NCBI GenBank assembly: GCA_913058265.1
Contig: CAJXPQ010000001.1
Coordinates: 62,001-126,000, forward strand
Length of the DNA: 64,000 nt
From: an uncultured Oligoflexia bacterium
GTDB taxonomy: Bacteria; Bdellovibrionota; Bacteriovoracia; Bacteriovoracales; Bacteriovoracaceae
Direction: 5' to 3'
How positions within the stretch are numbered: position 1 is the stretch's first letter; every line of letters starts with the position of its first letter. A program made the translations under genes and the position numbers. Shown here piece by piece: positions 9,137-17,586 of this stretch. The notes beneath the pieces were generated by a model. The model searched no databases, was not told the DNA's origin, and saw only the letters and a list, made by a program, of their open reading frames with translations.

Positions 9137-10675
9137 GTGTCACATTACTCGTCTATGCAGCACTCAATCATTCTATCTACCGCTAATGCTAGATATTCCC
9201 ATTCATCAATGGGTCTAAGGTGCATTTATGCCAACCTAGAAGAGCTACAAGAAGAAGCTACAATTATAGAGCATACCATTAAAGACTCTCCAGAACTCAT
9301 GGTTGAGTCTTGGTTAGCTCATAACCCGAAAGTCATTGGCCTTGGTATCTATATTTGGAATATAGATGTGATGGAAAAAGCAATCGTCTTACTCAAAAGA
9401 ATAAAACCAGAAATAGCAATTGTTGTTGGTGGACCAGAAGTCAGTTATGGCGTGTCCCCGACAATGGATCAGAATGTAGATTTTGTTGTTCAACTTGAAG
9501 GTGAGCAAGTATTTAAAAATTTATGTAGAGATATAATTAGTGGTAACTTTCCTGAGAGAAAAGTCACTAAGGCCTCTGTTCTAGATACACTAAAACTTGA
9601 AATGCCTTACGTTTATTACACTGCTGAAGATATTCGTAATCGTAAAATTTATGTGGAAGCCTCTCGTGGTTGTGCCTTTAAGTGTCAGTTTTGTTTATCT
9701 GCTCTTGATGCAGGAGTTAGAAATTTTGATATTGATATCTTTTTAGAAGAAATGAAACGACTTTATAATCGCGGAGCTAGACAGTTTAAATTTATAGATC
9801 GCACATTTAACTTAAATATAAAAATCTCAACAAGAATTTTGAATTTTTTCATTGAGCTTGATCCAGAGCAAGAGTTCTTTTTACATTTTGAGGTTATACC
9901 TGACCGACTACCGCCTGAATTAAAGAAATACATCGAAATGTTTAAACCTGGAGTTTTGCAATTTGAAGTTGGAATACAAACTTTAAACAAAAATGTCTCA
10001 GACTTAATAGGACGTCGCCAAAATAAAGAAAAAGCCTTAGAAAATCTTTCTTACTTAAGACATAATACAAATGCCCACCTCCACGTTGACCTTATTATTG
10101 GTCTACCAGGTGCAGATATCAGTATATTTAGAAATGATTTCAATGAACTAATATCAATTGGACTTCAAGAGGTTCAGGTCGGCATACTCAAACTTCTTAA
10201 AGGTACTCCCATACATCAGCATATAAAACCTTTTGAAATGGAATTCGATAAAACACCCCCCTATGAGATCATATCGACCAAGAACATTAAGAGTAATCAG
10301 ATGATAGAACTCAGGGCCTTCCACAAGTTATTTGATAAATTTTATAACTCAGGAAATTTTCAGAAAAGTATGAAAGTATTGTTTGAAATATCAAATCCAT
10401 TTGACGAATTCTTTGCGCTTTCAAAGTTTAGTCACATGCGTTTTGGAAAGACATATGGAATCTCACTTGATCAATTATGTGAATCATTATATTTCTTCTT
10501 AATTGATGAAAGAGGTTTCTTGCACAAAGATGCGAGAGAATTAATTTTAATAGATATTCTTAAGAAAAAAGGTAGGAAAGTTCCATTATTCTTAAAAGAC
10601 TACGACCTTGGAATTCCAAAGGTTCAACAAAATCAATCAAATAGCTCATTAACAAGACAGTCAAACTACTCATAA
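9137..10675 (+). CDS. B12-binding radical SAM protein (DUF4080 type), 512 aa
   Basis: The N-terminal 130 residues form a cobalamin-binding-like Rossmann domain (VIGLGIYIWN, VVGGPEVSYG). The radical SAM core begins with EASRGCAFKCQFCLSA at about residue 175, with three cysteines in CxxxCxxC spacing for the 4Fe-4S cluster. HVDLIIGLPG lies in the second half of the barrel. The C-terminal region fits DUF4080. The reaction is unknown; relatives include methylases of poorly activated carbons. The start is GTG at 9137, directly after the DoxX stop; an ATG at 9155 is an alternative. Confidence 0.88.
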   Translation: MSHYSSMQHSIILSTANARYSHSSMGLRCIYANLEELQEEATIIEHTIKDSPELMVESWLAHNPKVIGLGIYIWNIDVMEKAIVLLKRIKPEIAIVVGGPEVSYGVSPTMDQNVDFVVQLEGEQVFKNLCRDIISGNFPERKVTKASVLDTLKLEMPYVYYTAEDIRNRKIYVEASRGCAFKCQFCLSALDAGVRNFDIDIFLEEMKRLYNRGARQFKFIDRTFNLNIKISTRILNFFIELDPEQEFFLHFEVIPDRLPPELKKYIEMFKPGVLQFEVGIQTLNKNVSDLIGRRQNKEKALENLSYLRHNTNAHLHVDLIIGLPGADISIFRNDFNELISIGLQEVQVGILKLLKGTPIHQHIKPFEMEFDKTPPYEIISTKNIKSNQMIELRAFHKLFDKFYNSGNFQKSMKVLFEISNPFDEFFALSKFSHMRFGKTYGISLDQLCESLYFFLIDERGFLHKDARELILIDILKKKGRKVPLFLKDYDLGIPKVQQNQSNSSLTRQSNYS

Positions 10676-10692
10676 ACAAAACAGGAGAAGAA

Positions 10693-10878
10693 ATGAAAAC
10701 AGAAACAATAGCAGAGTTCTTAGCAAGAGGCGGATCTGTAGAACAATCAACAACAGAATTAAGTCTGAACGAACTACTGGAGACAGAGGGAATCTTGAGT
10801 AAAGAAAAATCTGACAAAGTTGCAAAAGACCTAAACGAATCTCTGACAGCTAGTATAAATAATCTGACACAGAAATAA
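10693..10878 (+). CDS. Small protein, 61 aa, unknown
   Basis: A strong ribosome site (AGGAGAAG) sits just upstream of the ATG, 17 nt after the radical SAM gene. The short product is helical and charged, with IAEFLARGGSVE at the N-terminus. That pattern turns up in small regulatory or phage-type proteins, but I cannot assign a family. It is probably the last gene of the DoxX-radical SAM operon. Confidence 0.68.
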   Translation: MKTETIAEFLARGGSVEQSTTELSLNELLETEGILSKEKSDKVAKDLNESLTASINNLTQK

Positions 10879-10901
10879 TCACAACTAAAAAAAGAGAGCT
10901 A

Positions 10902-11441
10902 TTACTTCTCTAAACTTTCATATATCTGTAAAACTTTATTTAGCTCTTCAACGCTAAAGCCGTAATCATGAAAATAGACAATCTTAGCATTTTTATCGAG
11001 AAGAATAACTCTACTGCCTCGAGGCCTATCATTGCCAGTAAACCTCTGAAGCAGCTCACCATCCTTATAAACTGTAATAACACCCTTCCACAAAGGTTTA
11101 GGTATACCTTTTCTCATACCACCGTCAATTAATGTGGAAAACATCTGAGGAAACATACCACTAATAGTTGGTAGCTCATAAGTTGGAATAGTTGCTTTCT
11201 TCATATCAAGACCAATTAACCATCTATCAATATCAAATTGTGACTTATGCTTATAACCAAGGAGTAGCAAGGTAGGTTCACCTCGAAAGTCTTTTGGCAT
11301 ATACCAGCTTTTGCCATCAAGAGAAGTTCCTTGGACATCTGGAAATTGTTTACCGACCAATGATTGATTGGGAAAAGTAGAACAACCTGTGAAAATGAGA
11401 AAGGCTAAAGCAAATGTCGAAATCTTAGGTAAGTTCTTCAT
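10902..11441 (-). CDS. Lipoprotein with thioredoxin-like fold, 179 aa
   Basis: The lipobox is LIFTGC at about residues 15-20, so the mature protein would start at a lipidated cysteine. The body reads like an AhpC/ATP10-type thioredoxin fold: VGKQFPDVQGTSLDGKSW, GEPTLLLLGYKHKSQFDIDRW, then late strands (VITVYKDGELLQRF, VILLDKNAKIVYF). There is no CxxC pair, so it is unlikely to be a disulfide oxidoreductase. It is convergent with the small protein gene at 10693. Confidence 0.78.
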   Translation of the reverse strand: MKNLPKISTFALAFLIFTGCSTFPNQSLVGKQFPDVQGTSLDGKSWYMPKDFRGEPTLLLLGYKHKSQFDIDRWLIGLDMKKATIPTYELPTISGMFPQMFSTLIDGGMRKGIPKPLWKGVITVYKDGELLQRFTGNDRPRGSRVILLDKNAKIVYFHDYGFSVEELNKVLQIYESLEK

Positions 11442-11674
11442 AATATAAAGTTAGCACAACGATATAGTGATACCCAGTCTAAACAACCTTGTCCTAGTGA
11501 TGTATAGAGGTGATGTAATAAATCATATATTCCACAAGAACTTGGCAAAAATGATGAAAGCAAGAGCTTTTTATTTAAATATCAATTTCTAAGTAGCTGA
11601 ATAATCGATAGCAAATAATCCAGGATATAATTTCTAAATAATAATTCGAAGGAATTGTTTAACCTTTTTCAATC

Positions 11675-11851
11675 TCACGTTTATTGTACGTGAAAGGGGA
11701 ATTACCATTATGACATCATTTATTACATTAAGTGCATTTTTAAGGTCGTCTACTGAAGAGCATATATCTTCGAGTGCCCCACCCGGCCCCGTTGCTTAGT
11801 ATTATTTTATTTTTTTGAGTATATATAAGGCCATTAATTTGGCCTTTTTTT
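11675..11851 (+). other. Compact unit: hairpin, 29-codon ORF (11710-11799), terminator
   Basis: The roughly 470 bases between the lipoprotein and carboxypeptidase genes hold no long gene. A short inverted repeat (TCACGT/ACGTGA, 11675-11693) overlaps an AAAGGGG ribosome-site-like sequence. An ATG at 11710 opens 29 codons ending SSSAPPGPVA and a TAG at 11797. A hairpin AAGGCC/GGCCTT (11827-11844) with a T run follows. This could be a peptide gene or a small RNA with a peptide. It is supported only by this layout. Confidence 0.42.
11827..11851 (+). terminator. Rho-independent terminator
   Basis: The stem AAGGCC/GGCCTT with an 8-nt loop is followed directly by seven T residues. It closes the short unit at 11710-11799, just ahead of the carboxypeptidase gene. 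Confidence 0.75.
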
Positions 11852-11912
11852 ATATAATTTAGCTTAAGAATAGTAAGTTTACATAGTACAAGAGAATACG
11901 CTAAATTAAAAT

Positions 11913-12965
11913 ATGAAAAATCTTCTTATAATGCTCACTTTCGCTATCACACTTACTCACTCTTATGCATATGTAGACAAGCAAGACATTAGCCTCTATC
12001 AAGTTGCTAAGTCTGATATCGGTCTTAAGCAAATAACTATGGAGTTTGAGATTGTTGATACTGACGAAACCAATGTTTTTATCTATGTACCAACTTTTAG
12101 ATCAAAACATTTTGAAGCAATCGCCAAAACGGAAAAACTTCTTAAGTCATCTATATATAATGATCAGAAAGGATTAAAGCTCGAGAAAGGATATCGAAAT
12201 TTTGATGAAGTCGTTGCGAAACTAAAAGAATTTGAAACTCTTTATCCGCAGACTGTAAATCTAGAGAAGTATGGTGAGTCTGCATTAACAAATCAATTAT
12301 ACTATCTGAAAGTTTCACATAATGTTCATATTGATAATAAAAAACCCAAGCTTCTAATCACAGCAGCTACACATGGGGACGAGTTAATTACAACAGAAAG
12401 CTTACTGAGATTCTTAGAGAATTTCCTAGGATCACAAGGAATAGAACGCCATCAAGAAATTCTGAATAATTACCAATTATACTTTATCCCAGTGGTTAAC
12501 CCTGACGGATTTATGAGGCAGAGACGCTACACTGCAGACGGGACTGACCCAAACAGGTCATATCCCTACCCACTTAAGCCAAATATAGAACCTGTCAAAT
12601 GTATCGCTGAAGAAATAGCATTCTTTCATTCCCAAAACTTTGTGGGTAGTATAGACTTTCATGCAAGTGGAGAAATGATCATGTATCCTTGGGCATACAC
12701 ATACGACTCACCAATTGCTGGAGATCTTGCAAAGTTTGAATCAATTGGCAAGAAGATGTCCGTGAAGAATGGCTACAAAATTGGACAAATTTCAAAAATT
12801 ATCTATATTGCACCTGCCTCAAGTGTTGATTATTTCTATTGGAAAAATGGCACAATTTCTTATGGGATTGAACTAGCTAGAAGCAAAGCTCCTCGTGCAA
12901 AGAAGATTCCAGAGATTGTTAACGAGGCTTCAACAATACTATATAGTTTTATCTTAAGTTTTTAA
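11913..12965 (+). CDS. Exported M14-family zinc carboxypeptidase, 350 aa
   Basis: A signal peptide (first 19 residues) is followed by a pro-like region and an M14 catalytic domain. Zinc ligands are seen in THGDE (residues 153-156, HxxE) and the histidine of SIDFHASGE near 250. VNPDGF and DPNRSYP fit the substrate-binding loop. The general-base glutamate is in YGIELARSKAP near 318. It would trim C-terminal residues from peptides, or from peptidoglycan stem peptides, outside the cytoplasm. It may be co-transcribed with the Bax-inhibitor-like gene 19 nt downstream. Confidence 0.9.
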   Translation: MKNLLIMLTFAITLTHSYAYVDKQDISLYQVAKSDIGLKQITMEFEIVDTDETNVFIYVPTFRSKHFEAIAKTEKLLKSSIYNDQKGLKLEKGYRNFDEVVAKLKEFETLYPQTVNLEKYGESALTNQLYYLKVSHNVHIDNKKPKLLITAATHGDELITTESLLRFLENFLGSQGIERHQEILNNYQLYFIPVVNPDGFMRQRRYTADGTDPNRSYPYPLKPNIEPVKCIAEEIAFFHSQNFVGSIDFHASGEMIMYPWAYTYDSPIAGDLAKFESIGKKMSVKNGYKIGQISKIIYIAPASSVDYFYWKNGTISYGIELARSKAPRAKKIPEIVNEASTILYSFILSF

Positions 12966-12984
12966 TAAATATTGGAGAATAAAT

Positions 12985-13701
12985 ATGAACACAGCAATAC
13001 CACAACAACATAGAACGGCCGCAAGCGTGTCTGCAGAAAATGTAAGATTCATGACAGGTGTTTACAAATGGATGACCTTTGGATTGGCACTGACAGGGTA
13101 TATCGCCTACTCTTTAAGTCAAAATGAACAACTTGTTATGCAGTTAGTAACTAATAAATTATTATTTTATGGAATGATCTTTGCTCAGTTAGGTCTTGTC
13201 GTTTATCTATCTGCAAGGATATCAAAAATGTCTGCAACTCAAGCGACTATAATCTATCTAGCATACGCTGCATTAACAGGTGTTACATTCTCCACAATTT
13301 TCCTTGTATATACTAAGGATAGTATTCAATCTGTTTTCTTTTTGACTTCATTTGCCTTCGCGGGCTTAAGTACATTTGGATTTTTGACTAAGAGAGACTT
13401 AGGACCGATAGGAACATTTTGTCATATGGGGCTATATGGAATCATTGGTTTCTCAATCCTATCTATATTTTTTCCAAGCATGCTCGGTGGACAGATGGGA
13501 ACGATATTTAGCTTAGTGGGCGTTGTTGTTTTTGCTGGTTTGACAGCTTACGACACACAGAAGATTAAGAATTCAAATATTATTGGTAACGAAGGAACGG
13601 CAGAAAATCATAAAGAAACGATTAGTGGTGCGCTTACACTCTACCTAGACTTTATAAATTTATTTCTTATGCTACTTCGTTTAATGGGTAACCGTAAATA
13701 A
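12985..13701 (+). CDS. Bax inhibitor-1/YccA family membrane protein, 238 aa
   Basis: Seven hydrophobic segments are seen with BI-1 family hallmarks: VYKWMTFGLALTGYIAY at the first helix, TF..LTK.DL near the middle, and FAGLTAYDTQKIKN followed by a last segment, ALTLYLDFINLFLMLLRLMG. Bacterial relatives (YccA, YbhL) are inner-membrane proteins; YccA modulates FtsH. An ftsH gene lies in this window at 55683, though far away. A good ribosome site (TTGGAGAA) precedes the start. Confidence 0.92.
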   Translation: MNTAIPQQHRTAASVSAENVRFMTGVYKWMTFGLALTGYIAYSLSQNEQLVMQLVTNKLLFYGMIFAQLGLVVYLSARISKMSATQATIIYLAYAALTGVTFSTIFLVYTKDSIQSVFFLTSFAFAGLSTFGFLTKRDLGPIGTFCHMGLYGIIGFSILSIFFPSMLGGQMGTIFSLVGVVVFAGLTAYDTQKIKNSNIIGNEGTAENHKETISGALTLYLDFINLFLMLLRLMGNRK

Positions 13702-13702
13702 A

Positions 13703-14167
13703 CTAGTCATTGATAAAGCTGACTGACTCCTTAATAAATCTAAGATTTGGTCTTTTATAAAAAGGCTTTCCTTCAAAAGAAAGTCTTACTCTCCACTTTC
13801 CTACTGCAGGTACTTTACTAAAAAGCTTATAGCTAACAAAATCGCCAGAAGTATATATACCTTGGCCAACTACATCTACAGAATCCTGCAGTTTATTATT
13901 AGTATAAAGATCCATTCTAATGCTTTCATCTAGGCCAAGGTTTATTGGCATTAACTCCACAGTAAATGAAGTAAGCATAGACTTCTTGCTAGAGTAATTC
14001 TTGGAATTTCTAACAATTCGATTTTTTAAGTTATATGATTCACCAGGATAAACAGACTCTCCCCAGCCATCTGAGTAGGTGGAACCTACAGAGTATTCCA
14101 CTGGAAGCTCATAAGCTTGTGTCATAGAACTGATAAAGAAAGATAGAATGAAGACTAAATGATACAT
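13703..14167 (-). CDS. Exported protein of unknown function, 154 aa
   Basis: A signal peptide (about 18 residues ending SMTQAYE) precedes a beta-rich domain with strands such as VGKWRVRLSFEGKPFY near the end. The strand pattern recalls small beta-sandwich or pro-convertase-P-like domains, but no family is clear. AAGGGG lies just upstream of the ATG. It is convergent with the Bax-inhibitor-like gene. Confidence 0.72.
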   Translation of the reverse strand: MYHLVFILSFFISSMTQAYELPVEYSVGSTYSDGWGESVYPGESYNLKNRIVRNSKNYSSKKSMLTSFTVELMPINLGLDESIRMDLYTNNKLQDSVDVVGQGIYTSGDFVSYKLFSKVPAVGKWRVRLSFEGKPFYKRPNLRFIKESVSFIND

Positions 14168-14239
14168 AGTGAACCCCTTACTGGTTGAAGTACACTATTT
14201 ATATCAACTTAAATTATCATTTAAATTTAAAAGGATAAT

Positions 14240-15451
14240 TTAAATTGATATCGGTGAAAACTCAATTTTGCAAACATTCTCTGGAACATAGCAGCTTAGA
14301 TAGTCTTGTATTTCTTTGTTATATTTAACTAAATTGTAAAGACGATTTATTGGACTACTATGTCCAGCTTCTGAAATAGTATCTTGCACTAAGCCCTGTA
14401 TCTGTAGCTGACAAAGTCCACTAATAATTCCTTCAATCTTTCCAGGGCCTAAGGTCTCTTCATTCACTTGCATGATTTCAGCTGCTAACATATCTGCTAA
14501 GTCTTCACCAATTAGTCTCTCTGAATTCTCATCATTATAGAGGCAGGCCCTATGCTTTTCTAATATAGAGTTCATTGTGTTATCAGATAGTGGCCTTGCA
14601 TCAGTAATTCTTGCGGTATAAGTATGGGCCAACTCGTGAGCTAAAACCCAACTTGTAAAACCATGATGATTCTCATTCATATGATAATTAACAATTGAAG
14701 GATTAACATGTACTCTTTTGATAGGGCCATAAAAATATAATGTACTAAATCCAATATTTATTGATGAAATATCGGAGTAAGCTGCATTTATATCGCCCAG
14801 AAAGGCAGAATCATAATTAACCTTAACTCCAGCATTTGAGAAGCTATCAAGTGAATGTTTGAGTTTTCGAGCACTACTTTTTGACAATGGGGATTCGCTT
14901 AACCTTGCAAGTATTTTATTTGTTGGTGAACCCTGATTCAGCTCTAAACTAAAACTCCACTCATTTTTCAAAGTCGTCTCGAATCGGTCCAACAATTTAT
15001 GATACTTACTATTTATATCATTGACGGTTTTTTTCCAGCTATTAGTTTTTGACATTTTCTTGAGAAGTCTTGATAAACCCTTCTTTTTCCATTCAACAAA
15101 ACATTCAAGTTTTTCATAAGTAGCCTTCTCTAATTCTTGAAATGGAATCTTGCAATCATTCAACTGTTCGACTTTGATAAGATCTGGATAATTAAAGACA
15201 ATATTCATATCTCTTTGATTAATGAACTGATTGGTTAGGTTTTCATAATCCTTAAGGTATTTGGCGTAGGTTAAATCATCTTTGCTTATAGGCATGAATG
15301 AATAAGGACTAAAATTACAGTCTCCAGCTAGTCTTTCCTTTACAATATCTAGGCATGATTCCTTATAGATATTCTGAGAAAGTCCAGGAGAACAGGTTAG
15401 CGTCCATGCATAGGTTGGTATAAAAAGTAAAAGTATAACATATCTTTTCAC
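14240..15451 (-). CDS. Exported HExxH metallopeptidase, M13-like motif order, 403 aa
   Basis: The signal peptide ends near residue 18. The zinc motif HELAHT lies at about residues 268-273. It is followed 44 residues later by EDLADM (possible third ligand in ExxAD form), then HSSPINRLYNL near 363 and a cysteine-bearing tail SCYVPENVCKIEF. This order (HExxH, ExxAD, H(S/A)P..R, late Cys pair) resembles the catalytic end of M13 peptidases, but spacing is shorter and the NAxY substrate motif is not evident. A similar protein lies at 34431-36365. Probable substrates are extracellular proteins or peptides; this is inference. Confidence 0.78.
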   Translation of the reverse strand: MKRYVILLLFIPTYAWTLTCSPGLSQNIYKESCLDIVKERLAGDCNFSPYSFMPISKDDLTYAKYLKDYENLTNQFINQRDMNIVFNYPDLIKVEQLNDCKIPFQELEKATYEKLECFVEWKKKGLSRLLKKMSKTNSWKKTVNDINSKYHKLLDRFETTLKNEWSFSLELNQGSPTNKILARLSESPLSKSSARKLKHSLDSFSNAGVKVNYDSAFLGDINAAYSDISSINIGFSTLYFYGPIKRVHVNPSIVNYHMNENHHGFTSWVLAHELAHTYTARITDARPLSDNTMNSILEKHRACLYNDENSERLIGEDLADMLAAEIMQVNEETLGPGKIEGIISGLCQLQIQGLVQDTISEAGHSSPINRLYNLVKYNKEIQDYLSCYVPENVCKIEFSPISI

Positions 15452-15577
15452 TAAACTATTTTACCTTATCCATACCTTATTTCAAAGGCGGTAAATCCTA
15501 CATCTTGGATAAGCTATGGCCATTAAGTTAGTCAGGTGTTTCTTGTCTTGTTATATAAAACTCTCTATCCTATTAGA

Positions 15578-16378
15578 ATGAATCACTTGAGAAAAAAAAT
15601 TTACACCATAATCTTTGAAGCTGACACCAAATACGGCAAATTGTTTGATATCGTACTATTATGGTTTATTCTTCTTAGTGTATTAATAGTATGTCTAGAA
15701 AGTATCCAATCCTTAAATCAAAACTTTAAAAGCCTCTTTATAACAATAGAATGGATTTTAACTGGTTTCTTTACTATAGAATACTTTTTAAGAATCATAT
15801 CAACTGATAAACCAAAGAAATATATATTTAGTTTTTTTGGCCTGATCGACTTACTGGCCATTCTACCTGCCTTCATAGGTCTGTTCATAACGGGTGCGCA
15901 CTCGTTAGTTGTGATAAGACTTTTCCGCATACTCAGAATCTTTCGACTATTAAAATTATCTAGGTATATCGGAGAGGCCGAAGTGCTAAAAGCAGCAATA
16001 GTCTCCTCTAAGCAAAAAATCACCATTTTTCTACTAGTCGTTCTTATTATCGTCGTTTTTATGGGCTCTGTTATGTACTTAATAGAAGGCAGAGACTCTG
16101 GCTTTACCAGCATTCCTCATAGTATGTACTGGGCCATTGTAACTATGACTACAGTTGGCTACGGAGACCTGGCCCCACAAACAGATCTAGGAAAATTTCT
16201 GGCCGCAATCCTTATGATAATGGGATACGCTATAATTGCGGTACCAACAGGTATCATTACTGCAGAGTTAACAAGTGCAAAAAACCAAAAGATTGGCAAA
16301 AAATGTCCGGATTGTAAAAAACCAATAACGAATGATGACTTTAAATTTTGCCCTCAGTGCGCTGCAAGTCTAAAGTGA
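15578..16378 (+). CDS. Voltage-gated K+ channel-like protein with C-terminal zinc ribbon
   Basis: The 266-aa protein has six transmembrane segments. S4 carries spaced arginines (VIRLFRILRIFRLLKL), so a voltage sensor is present. The pore helix and selectivity filter are AIVTMTTVGYGDLAP at about residues 188-202. The cytoplasmic tail ends in a double CxxC zinc ribbon (CPDCKKP, FCPQC). An upstream GTG at 15536 would add 14 residues with no clear purpose; the ATG at 15578 is the likely start. It would conduct K+ across the inner membrane; the ribbon may be a folding or binding module. Confidence 0.9.
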   Translation: MNHLRKKIYTIIFEADTKYGKLFDIVLLWFILLSVLIVCLESIQSLNQNFKSLFITIEWILTGFFTIEYFLRIISTDKPKKYIFSFFGLIDLLAILPAFIGLFITGAHSLVVIRLFRILRIFRLLKLSRYIGEAEVLKAAIVSSKQKITIFLLVVLIIVVFMGSVMYLIEGRDSGFTSIPHSMYWAIVTMTTVGYGDLAPQTDLGKFLAAILMIMGYAIIAVPTGIITAELTSAKNQKIGKKCPDCKKPITNDDFKFCPQCAASLK

Positions 16379-16418
16379 GAACTTGTTAGAATAATCAACT
16401 CATTTTATGCTCTTTTTT

Positions 16419-16447
16419 TTGACCAACTTAAAGACTCTCGATAGGAT
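16419..16447 (+). promoter_or_regulatory. Sigma-70-type promoter for the gene at 16481
   Basis: The -35 box TTGACC (16419-16424) and -10 box TAGGAT (16442-16447) are separated by 17 nt. The transcript would have a leader of about 25 nt with the ribosome site AGGAG before the ATG at 16481. Confidence 0.6.
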
Positions 16448-16480
16448 TTCTCTGAACAAATAATTAACTAGGAGATCAAA

Positions 16481-16903
16481 ATGAAAAAATTAATAGCACT
16501 ATTAACGATAGCAATATCAACTTCAGTGATGGCATGCCCAAAATTAGCAGGACAGTATCAATGTTACGACGATGAAACTGGATATTATGACATGTCTATT
16601 TCTCAAAAAGGTTCTGGAACAAATACTGTTTATACAACAACTGAAAATAATGATGTGACTGTAGTTATGGCAGATAATAAATGGCGAACTGTTCAACTTG
16701 GTGGCAAGAAAACAGATATTAAAAGCTATTGTAAAGGATCTTACTTGCACATGGATGCTTTAATCAATGATCCAAATATGGGTGCGGTTAAAATGTTTTC
16801 TAAAACGACTTTAACGGCTTCTGGCCAACTAGCGACTGATGCATCAATAGAAATTGCAGGTCATAATTACCCAGCACAAACAACTTCATGTACTAAGTTA
16901 TAG
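16481..16903 (+). CDS. Exported protein of unknown function, 140 aa
   Basis: An 18-residue signal peptide (ending SVMAC) is followed by a small beta-rich protein with five cysteines: CPKL, QYQCYDD, SYCKG and TSC near the end, the last suggesting disulfides. The pattern LAGQYQC..D looks like a lipocalin-like or META-like start (a G.Y.C strand), but I cannot assign it. A sigma-70 promoter, a strong ribosome site and a terminator make it a single-gene, probably well-expressed unit. Confidence 0.78.
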   Translation: MKKLIALLTIAISTSVMACPKLAGQYQCYDDETGYYDMSISQKGSGTNTVYTTTENNDVTVVMADNKWRTVQLGGKKTDIKSYCKGSYLHMDALINDPNMGAVKMFSKTTLTASGQLATDASIEIAGHNYPAQTTSCTKL

Positions 16904-16928
16904 ATACAAAATAATCACAGTAGACTCA

Positions 16929-16958
16929 GGCATCCGGTTGAAGGATGCCTTTTTTTTT
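16929..16958 (+). terminator. Rho-independent terminator
   Basis: The perfect 7-bp stem GGCATCC/GGATGCC with a 7-nt loop is followed by nine T residues. It ends the transcript of 16481-16903. Confidence 0.92.
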
Positions 16959-17388
16959 ATTTAAATTTGAAACTATTAGTTGAAATATTTAACTCTATCT
17001 GAAAAGGACTTGTTTTAATGGTGTTCTTTGATGTTCTTATAAAGTTTATACATTCTTGAGATGATTTGAAATCATAGAAATAGTCAGTTGAATCTGAGTA
17101 CATTAACTCTCTGTAGTCCGCATTATCAATCAAGGCAAGTTTTAGTCTTGGTACACTAAAGATATTAATGCCTTTAGATGTACAAGAAAAGTGAACACGA
17201 ATATTTTCGTTACGATTAAAAAAGTAATCTACTTCCATTTCATTATCAATTACGATGCCGATAGTTGGGTAAACTTTCTCTATCTCAGTTTCGGTATCCA
17301 TTTTAACAAGTGTAATTTGATTTTCAGATGCCCAAGATGAAGACATAATGGTCGCCAGAACACATAATAAACATAATAATTTTTTCAT
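16957..17388 (-). CDS. Exported protein of unknown function, 143 aa
   Basis: The signal peptide (about 20 residues, ending SSWAS) precedes a soluble domain with cysteines in VHFSCTSKG and SQECINFI. No family is recognised. AAGAGG precedes the ATG at the right spacing. The stop codon sits in the T run of the opposing terminator, so the two genes are tightly convergent. Confidence 0.7.
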   Translation of the reverse strand: MKKLLCLLCVLATIMSSSWASENQITLVKMDTETEIEKVYPTIGIVIDNEMEVDYFFNRNENIRVHFSCTSKGINIFSVPRLKLALIDNADYRELMYSDSTDYFYDFKSSQECINFIRTSKNTIKTSPFQIELNISTNSFKFK

Positions 17389-17552
17389 GCTAATACCTCT
17401 TGTGATTTTTTCTATTCTACCTAATTAATGAATTTGAAGTGTGTAGATTGTAAGAAGTTCAGTTGATGTTCGATTTCTATACATATTTTCCTTAAAACAG
17501 CGGGTTGGGCCAGAAATAAACCTATAAATGTCTAATATTTCGCTTTAATAAT

Positions 17553-17579
17553 TACGTTTTTGTTGAATAATTCCGATAA
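17553..17579 (+). promoter_or_regulatory. Sigma-28 (FliA)-like promoter, leaderless type
   Basis: TACGTTTT, 11 nt, TCCGATAA compares with the FliA consensus TAAAGTTT-N11-GCCGATAA (12 of 16 positions). The -10 box ends 7 nt before the ATG at 17587, so transcription would start at or next to the start codon. Confidence 0.55.
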
Positions 17580-17586
17580 CTTAAAT

